A stretch of 64,000 nt of DNA from Stomoxys calcitrans (lineage: Eukaryota; Arthropoda; Insecta; Diptera; Muscidae). A program made the position numbers and the translations under genes. The notes under the pieces are model-generated. The model had not been told where the DNA came from. It ran no database searches and saw only the letters and a program-made list of their open reading frames with translations. Each line of letters begins with the position of its first letter. The stretch's first letter is position 1. Below are positions 57,207 through 64,000 of this stretch, in pieces. The stretch is taken from the NCBI RefSeq assembly GCF_963082655.1, contig NC_081553.1:189747351-189811350 (forward strand), in the 5' to 3' direction.

Positions 57207-58429
57207 TTTTTTTTTGTTTGTGTTTCCGACCACTATTATATGTTATTACTATCTCTTGATCCTATTTAAATAATAATTTAATTTCAATATTTCATACCCA
57301 CATTACGGATTAGTTTATGTGTGTAAATTTGGTTTTGGTTTAGCTAAAAATTTATGCTGCCACAATAATCATATTGTGTGGTCAATTTTTGCATGGTTGT
57401 GGGGGAAAAGGAGCAGCACCCAAATAAATTCTAAAAGGGCAAGCATTGGAAAATGAAAAATATGAGGGTTAAGCTTAACAAAAGGGAAGGAGAGGCCTAG
57501 TGCCTCATGTTTATTGGTTATAAATATTTCGAAATTTTAAAGTTTCTTCTCTACTACTGTACTCTTCGGCAACAATTAAGGGATAATTGTTTTATTGTTG
57601 TTAAACAATTGCCAGTAATTAATGTCTATTGGATAACTAAACTAATTGATGATTTTGTTATTATCATCACCATTATTGTTGTCATTGTTCAGTTAATCAA
57701 AACATTTTCCATTTGAGTCAATGTTTAAATTATAAATAAATTGTAAAACAATGTGAATAACATAATGTGTGTGGTGTTTCCGGTGTGGCATAATTATAAT
57801 AATTTTTTTTAAAAAAAAAAAATAATAATTTAATTGTCATTATTTAAACTCATTTAAGACAAAATGCGTTATTATTCCCCAGCTACACAAATCCCTATGC
57901 TCCCCTTCATATATGGTGGTGTTTTAAATAATTTAAATATCACCAATTTGATCCTTTAAATAAGTGCATTAAAATTTCTAATTTCATTGGTGTCTAACAT
58001 AACACTTAATAAAAGTCATATGTTTGGCATTTACCACACTCCATATGGTTTCCTTCGTTTTTCCATATATCCGCCACCAAATATTCAACAAATATTATTT
58101 GAACTCTTGTTTAAATTGGCTTTCATGCCTCTGACAGCCAGCTGACCAGCAATGTCAATCGAAAATCTCCCTCAAAATAAACATCAGCACGAAAATCAAT
58201 ATCTGTGGTCTGCTGAGTAATTACATTTGTCATTTAGTATAAAATTGCACTAATTGATATTTAATTTTCATGGCGAATGATTTTATGGGAAATTTTATAA
58301 TGTATCATTAGCCTCTATAATGAAGAAATAATATTTATGAAGCGGTTTACTAGGAAATTTAAGGTGAGAAACAAATATCTGTAAAAATGTAAAAAATTAA
58401 TGCGGAGTGAAAACTGATCAGGGCCAAAT
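57207..58429. other. AT-rich unique stretch, no gene seen
   Basis: Very AT-rich, with poly(T) and poly(A) runs. No convincing frame or repeat was found. The 69-codon frame at 57507-57716 is composed largely of simple ATT/GTT repeats. Confidence 0.45.
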
Positions 58430-60170
58430 TAAAAAATGATGTCGAAGGGCCTAACACAAGTCAATGTCCCAAATTTCAGCAAAATTGGATAATAAATGTG
58501 GATTTTATGGGCTTAAGACCCTAAATCGGAGGATCGGTCTATACCGCAGCTATATTCAAATCTGAATCGATCTGGGCCAAATTAACGAAGGATGTCGAAG
58601 GGCCTAACGCAACCCACTGTCCCAAATTTCAGCAAAATTGGATAATAAATGTGGATTTTACGGGCCTAAGACCCTAAATCGGAGAATCGGTCTATATCCA
58701 AATCTGAACCGATCTGGACTAAATTAATGAAGGATGTCGAAGGGCCAAACACAACTCACTGTCCAAAATTTTAGCAAAATCGGAAAATTAAAATTGGTTT
58801 TTATGCGCTTAAAACCCTAAATCGGAGGACCGGTCTATACCGGAGCTATATTCAAATCTGAACCGATCTGGGTCAAATTGACATCATCAAATTGATGTCG
58901 AAGGGCCTTACACAAGTCACTGTCCCAAATTTCAGCAAAATCGGATAATAAATATGGCTTTTATGGGCCTAAGATCCTAAATCGGAGGACCGGTATATAC
59001 CGGAGCTATATTCAAATCTGAACCGATCTGGACTATATTAACAAAGGATGTCGAAGGGATAAACACAACTCACTGTCCAAAATTTTTGCAAAATCGGAAA
59101 ATTAAAAATGGTTTTTATGGGCCTAAAACCCTAAATCGGAGGACCGGTCTATACCGGAGCTATATCCAAATCTTAACCGATCTAGGCTAAATTAACGAAG
59201 GATGTCGAAGGGCCTAACACAACGCACTGTCGAAAATATCAGCAAAATCGGATAATAAATGCGCCTTTTATGGGCCTAAGACCCTAAATCGGTGAATCGG
59301 TCTATATGGCAGCTATATTCAAATCTGAACCGATCTAGGCCAAAAAAACGAAGGTTGTCGAAGGGCCTAACACAACTCACTGTCCCAAATTTCAGCAAAA
59401 TCGGATAATAAATGTGGCTTTTATGGGCCTAAGACCCTAAATCGGAGTATCGGACTATATGACAGCTATATCTAAATCTTATCCGATCTTGGCCAAATTA
59501 ACAAGGAATGTCGAAGGGCCTAACATATCTCACTGTCCCAAATTTCAGTAAAATCGGATAATAAATGTGAATTTTATGGGCCTAAGACCCTAAATCGGAG
59601 GATCGGTCTATATGGCAGCTATATCCAAATCTAGACCGATCTAGACCAAATTAACGATGGATGTCGAAAGGCTTAATACAACTCACTGACCAGAATTTCA
59701 GGAAAATCGGGTAATAAATGTGGATTTTATGGGCTTAAGACCCTAAATCCGAGGATCGGTCTATATGGCAGCTTTATTCAAATCTGAACCGATCTGAGCC
59801 AAATTGATGAAGGATGTCGAAGGGCCTAATACAACTCAATGTTCCAAATTTCAGCAAAAGCTGACAATAAATGTGGTTTTTATGAGCCTAAGACCGTAAG
59901 TCGGAGGGTCGGTCAATATCCAAATCTGAGCCGATCTGGGCCAAATTAGCGAAGGATATCGAAGGGCCTAAAACAACTCACTGTCCCAAATTTCAGCAAA
60001 AACGGATAATAAATGTGGCTTTTATGGGCCTAAGATTTGAAATCAACGGATCGGTCTATATGGGGGCTATATCATATATAGACCGATCCGATATAGCCCA
60101 TGTTCGAGCTTAATCTGCTTATGGACAAAAACAGAATCTGTGTAAAGTTTCAGCTCAATATCTCTATTTT
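58430..60170 (-). repeat. HINE/DINE-like element, family B2, long central array
   Basis: About twelve monomers of 130-180 bp repeat CTAAATCGGAGGATCGGTCT, ATCCAAATCTGAACCGATCT, GGATGTCGAAGGGCCTAACA and CAAATTTCAGCAAAATCGG. The right end reaches CAGCTCAATATCTCTATTTT but lacks the GTCY run and the terminal inverted repeat. The hairpin end is also missing. Confidence 0.75.
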
Positions 60171-60576
60171 ACCTAACCTAACGAAAAAATCGATCGCCTC
60201 TCTTTCCAGAAAAGTCAAACTATGTTACCGCACCACTCGCCCCCACCCCCCCAATTTTTTTCAGAATGAAAAAATCTTAATGAATTTACTATAAAAATAT
60301 TTTTTCGTGTGACATACTTAACAATGGATTTCTATTTTTTCAAACTGACACTTTTTCTAAAAATTTATTATTTTGTTTTTTATTTTTAGATAAAATGCTG
60401 TGTGGGTGAAGAGAGAAAAGACATTTGTGAAATGCTGCATTCTTTTGGTAATCCATTTGGAGGAGTGAAATATGCATTTGAAATATGCTTTCATAAAAAC
60501 TATCACATTTGTCAATAAGTTGAAGATTTTAGAAAATGATGCAACCAACAGATGTTTAAAACAAAATACATTGAGT
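60171..60576. other. Unique AT-rich stretch, no gene seen
   Basis: No coding signal or repeat family was recognised. Confidence 0.4.
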
Positions 60577-60828
60577 AACCAGCAGGGAAAGTCAGGCAGA
60601 GCCGACTATACAATACGCTACACCGAGCCTATAATTATTAATTCGGGCGATAGATATAATTGGGAGGTATATCTATATCTGAACGGAAACACGGATGAAT
60701 ACACGCGCATGGCTAAATCGAATAAGAAAGTGATTCTGAGTCCAATGGTAAACTTTAAGGTATGTATGTCAAACAAATACACAAAGTTTTAATACCCTGT
60801 AACACATTGGTGGTGTAGGGTATATAAA
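60577..60828 (-). repeat. HINE/DINE-like element, family C, minimal deletion copy
   Basis: Only about 250 bp long. The 3' end is AACCAGCAGGGAAAGTCAGG with the hairpin region CAGGCAGAGCCGACTAT. The 5' block has CGCATGGCTAAATCGAATAA, GTGATTCTGAGTCCAATGG and the end CATTGGTGGTGTAGGGTATA. The central monomers and the GTCY run are gone but both termini remain. Confidence 0.72.
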
Positions 60829-60834
60829 CGTATC

Positions 60835-61225
60835 AAAATCGCCCGGGCCGAACACTATGGGTACATATTTTATCGAAAAGGGAAAACTTGGATCTAATGG
60901 GTTATATCTAAAAAAGGAATTAACATGCTCCTTACAACCCGACAACCCTTGTCGACTATATTCTTTGTGGAGTCCTGGTAGCCTTGTGTAATTTACTGTT
61001 TAAATTTTGAACAAACTCAGGCTAAAAAGTCAGCTTTTATGGAATCAAGACCATAAATTGGCAGATCGGTCTCTATGACAGCTTGGTCTAAACATGGTCC
61101 GGTATGAATCATATTCAGTACAGATACTGTGCAACTCATTGTGCAACTCACTGTGTCAACGAAATCGGGCTGTAAATGCGGCTTAGGGCTCTCACGAAAT
61201 CGGTCTATATTAGACTCTCCCACAT
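60835..61225 (-). repeat. HINE/DINE-like, family B2, degraded copy
   Basis: Starts with a hairpin remnant (CGCCCGGGCCGAACAC), then decayed B2 monomers with TTGGCAGATCGGTCTCTATG, ACAACTCACTGTGTC-like and CGAAATCGGGCTGTAAATGC. The right end is not recognisable. Confidence 0.55.
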
Positions 61226-61265
61226 TATAAAGAAGACATTTTTTTTTTGCACAGGGAAACGAGTG

Positions 61266-62142
61266 TTATCCACCCGCCACCATAAGATGGGGGTTATACT
61301 AACCTAGTCATTACATTTGTAACATTGATCTGCGACCCCATAAAGTATTTTGATAGAGCTTCCATATAAACCGATCCTAAATCTTGAATTCTTGAGCCTC
61401 TAGAAGACGCAATTCTTATTCGATATGGCTTTTGCACCAAGTGTCTTGATGTAACATTTGGTGTAGCTGTATTTAGTGCGATCTAAATCCGGTTATACCC
61501 TAATAAGGCTCCCATATAAACCGATTTACAATCTTGTCTTCTTGAGCCGCTAGAGGGCGCAATTATTATCCGATTTGGCTGAAGTTTTGCACAAAGTGTT
61601 TTGATATGACCATCAACTTCTGTATCTAGTGTGGTCCAAATTGGTATATTACCTGATATACCTCCCATATAAACCGATCTCGCATTAACAACTGTGATAA
61701 GTGTAGTCTAAATCGGTTCATAACCTGACAAAACTCCCATATAAACCGATTTCGCATCTTGACTTCTTAAGCATCTGAGGGCGCATATAATATCCAATTT
61801 GGTTGAAATTTTGCAAAAAGTGTTTTGATATGACCATCAACAGCTGTATCTAGTGCGCTCCAAATCAGTATATTAGAAGATATACATCGGATCTTCACTT
61901 CTTGAGCCGCTAGAGCTTGTAAGTATTATCCGATTTGGCTGAAATTTTGCAAAAAAAAAAATTCTACTTTGGTCTCCAACGGCCAAGCCAAGTATGACCC
62001 CAATAGGTTCATATCTTGGTATAGTTCAAATTGCATAGCAATTCTTATCCATTATTCTTTGATTGACTAAAAAGAGATATCGACCAAAGAACTTTACATG
62101 GTGTAGGGTATATAAGATTCGGCCCGGCCGAGCTGAGCATGT
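61266..62142 (+). repeat. HINE/DINE-like element, family B/A, internally deleted
   Basis: The 5' end has TATCCACCCGCCACCATAAG and GGGGGTTATACTAACCTAGT, then jumps straight into central monomers, so the GTCY run is deleted. About four monomers follow. The 3' end has CATGGTGTAGGGTATATAAG, the hairpin TTCGGCCCGGCCGAG and CTGAGCATGTAAAA, without the usual ACTTGTT. Confidence 0.78.
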
Positions 62143-62149
62143 AAAAAAA

Positions 62150-62340
62150 ATTTTGGAAATCGGACAACAAACGAAGATTTAACAGCCCCACAAAATTTTT
62201 CGAAACACCGAGGTGACAAATTTTAGGGTCCTGCCAAAAAAAGTCCGAACAACCTAGGGCCTTAATGCTTTGCACAGGATCGGGCTGATACCTCAGCTCT
62301 AACCATTTCAAAATTTAAAGGAAAATCTTTACCCGTTCTC
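62150..62340. repeat. Unclassified repeat (family F), copy 2
   Basis: Contains CACCGAGGTGACAAATTTTA and GATACCTCAGCTCTAACCAT, matching 54440-54600. There is no coding capacity. Confidence 0.4.
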
Positions 62341-62354
62341 ACACTGCACATTTT

Positions 62355-62580
62355 CTAAACGTTTTTTTTTTTTGATTTCCTCCCACTGTGCGCTCCCTCA
62401 TTGACATAGTCTCCAGTGCCTTCAATAACACAAGGACCTTTGCCTGCAATCGTCCAAAAACCTATACGATAGACATATTCCAAGGAATTCAATGAAGGCT
62501 TCTGGTCCGTTCTCCCAACCAATTGAGACCCATCAGTGTATAAAGAAGTTCCCGGCAATGGCTGGTATCCCCAGCCTACA
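62355..62580 (-). pseudogene. Possible RNase H fragment of a non-LTR retrotransposon
   Basis: The minus strand reads LPGTSLYTDGSQLVGRTDQK, in which YTDGSQLVGR resembles the first catalytic block of retrotransposon RNase H. The following residues do not match what I know of the family. The assignment rests on this one block. Confidence 0.35.
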
Positions 62581-62999
62581 GATCCCTTTTCGGGATACTA
62601 TGCCTTACCAGTCGAAAAGGATGGAGGTCCATGGTAAATAACCTCCTCCTAATACTCCTGCAAAACAGAAGAGTGTCAGAGTGAAGCCGCCTCAGCGTAC
62701 AACACACTGTTATATCAACAAAAACAGAAGAGTGTCAAAAGTTTGATGAAAGGATGGAATCCGATTGTAAATAGTCCGTCACGCCACGTATAGCATGCCG
62801 CCACGCCAAAACAACAGAAGAGTGCCGAAAGTTTGAGGAGCGCCTTGTTTCTGACTCTCCACATCTTAGGGCAAATTTAGTTGCCACACATCCAACATGC
62901 AGTAGTAAAGGCCTTGAGTATGACATTTAGCACTCTACTTTTCGCTCAAGAGATCAGTGGTACGCTGTACTTTGAAACCGCGGTGGGCACCATTGTCCA
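62581..62999. other. Unassigned stretch with a repeated 14-bp motif
   Basis: ACAGAAGAGTGTC/GCC occurs three times (near 62664, 62724 and 62814), twice followed by AAAAGTTTGA or GAAAGTTTGA. No domain was recognised. Confidence 0.35.
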
Positions 63000-64000
63000 G
63001 AGCCTGATGCCATGTCAGTCATCAATAGGTGAGAATCTGGCAAACAACCTGCCGTAAAGATCTAAAATGATAGGTCATCAGAGGAACGCCTCAAGGAGGT
63101 TACTGTCTCCTCTACTTTGAAATATGACCATTAACAATATATTATTGTCTTTGGAAGTAAAGGGGTAAAAGTGGTCGCGTATGTTGAAGACGTGGCAATC
63201 GCGGTTAAGATTCCAAGCACTCTTAAAGATATACTTCAGGAAGCTCTACGTGCAACAGCAAAGTGGGCTACCGAAAGTGGTCTAAGTATAAATCCGCGCA
63301 AAACAGATGTAGTTCTCTTCAGTACGAGATTCAAGTTGCCAACTGTGGCACCTGACTCCTTGGGAGGAGAGAATGTTCCATTTACAGAAAGCGCAAAATA
63401 GCTGGGTGTTTTGCTGGACAGGAAATAGAACTTCAAATCCAACATTTTGGAATGGGCAGGATAGGCAACTCTTGCTCTATACACTTGCCTAGACCACGCG
63501 TTGCATTGGGTATATACAGTAGTTGTTAAACCTATAATTCTATATGGAGTTGTGGTCTGGTGGACGACGGTTCAAAAGTCCACCTACTGATCAATACTCA
63601 ATCGTATCCAATGGATGGCTTGTTTGTGCATTACAGACGCACTGAGGACGACACCATCTGATGCAGTGAATTTAATGCTACATCTAATGCCTCTGGATAG
63701 TGTGGCTAGACAAATTGCTGCGAACACAGCTGTGAGACGTAAAGAGTTTTCTTTTTGGTCATGTGGCGGCTGCGGACACTGTGTTATCTTTGATACAATA
63801 TCCGATGTTCCAGACAGTGTGGATTATACCCTAACTGAGCCGCTTTTTGATAAAAGTACTGTTCTTCTATTCCTGATAGAACCGATTGGAACTGCGATAT
63901 CGCTGGTAACAGAAGTTACATAGACTTCTATACGAATGGTTCCAAACTAAACGACCAGGTGGGCGTTGGGGTGTACTCTTAAGATCTAGAACTGGTCATA
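63000..64000 (+). pseudogene. Non-LTR retrotransposon ORF2 fragment (RT palm to RNase H), continues past the window
   Basis: Plus-strand blocks in order: RGTPQGG (RT block before the catalytic motif), VVAYVEDVAIAVKIPSTLKD (the catalytic YADD box, here YVED), ATESGLSINPRKTDVVLFST, then LGVLLDRK, HWVYTVVVKPIILYGVVVWW, NRIQWMACLCITDALRTTPS, LMLHLMPLDSVARQIAANTA, and at the end YIDFYTNGSKLNDQVGVGVY (start of RNase H, with TDGS changed to TNGS). There are stops at about 63399, 63427 and 63588 and several shifts. The A-to-V change in the catalytic box and the D-to-N change in RNase H are further signs of a dead copy. Confidence 0.9.

Noticed and set aside
63171..63401. Working reverse transcriptase at the right window edge
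   Set aside because: The catalytic YADD box is YVED, stops interrupt the frame at about 63399, 63427 and 63588, and the RNase H aspartate is changed to asparagine.

Overview
The window comes from the nuclear genome of a dipteran fly, most likely a calyptrate such as a stable fly, horn fly, house fly or blow fly. Three things point there: a calponin/transgelin gene closely resembling a Drosophila protein; the very large number of non-autonomous elements carrying (GTCY)n runs, of the 'mini-me'/DINE-1 type known from Diptera; and tRNA-derived SINEs, jockey-type non-LTR retrotransposon debris and Tc1/mariner-type MITEs. The species assignment is inference. There are no operons, CRISPR arrays or prokaryotic features.

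Only one host gene is convincingly present. It is a calponin-homology protein on the minus strand, with two coding exons at 18450-18632 and 18839-19159. They are separated by a 206-bp intron with consensus splice sites. A first exon of a few codons lies somewhere upstream (higher coordinates) and was not found. A candidate poly(A) signal lies at 17976-17981.

Most of the rest is repetitive. The dominant material is a set of related element families that I interpret as Helentron-associated (HINE/DINE-like) elements. Each has a GTCY-rich 5' end, a central array of about 150-190-bp monomers, a 3' hairpin (TTCGGCC-GGCCGAA in family A) and a terminal ACTTGTT. Each also has a subterminal inverted repeat that matches within a family and differs between families (A, B, B2, C). 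In this annotation '+' means the hairpin end is on the right. Family A/B copies lie at 1.5-2.3, 3.3-5.0, 7.8-8.4, 12.8-13.8, 16.4-17.2, 24.0-26.3, 30.6-32.3, 35.0-36.5, 36.5-39.2, 40.9-42.1, 42.6-43.0, 45.3-46.5, 48.4-50.7, 56.5-57.2 and 61.3-62.1 kb. B2 copies lie at 0-0.3, 6.8-7.8, 11.3-12.8, 13.8-15.5, 44.5-45.3 and 58.4-60.2 kb. C copies lie at 5.7-6.8, 26.9-27.9, 54.6-56.3 and 60.6-60.8 kb. A further unclassified family (E) fills 19.7-22.1, 40.5-40.9 and 43.0-44.5 kb.

Inserted in and around these are two near-identical fold-back Tc1/mariner derivatives (5.0 and 39.3 kb), five copies of a second TA-flanked MITE (10.9, 11.7, 15.7, 46.2 and 46.8 kb), about seven tRNA-derived SINE copies, and broken non-LTR retrotransposon fragments at 0.4, 2.4, 10.2, 11.2, 32.5, 34.0, 53.0 and 63.0 kb.

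The most interesting signals concern how repeats are made. A 222-bp higher-order satellite is nascent inside one element (37.4-38.8 kb). A roughly 1-kb (GTCY)n run has matured into a 12-bp satellite inside another (24.1-25.2 kb). A tandem duplication of an element with its flank supplies a natural empty site for a MITE insertion (36.5 and 39.3 kb). A 200-bp-arm palindrome lies at 9.7-10.1 kb. I found no evidence of a previously undescribed enzymatic or defence system. The unique stretches between repeats look non-coding.
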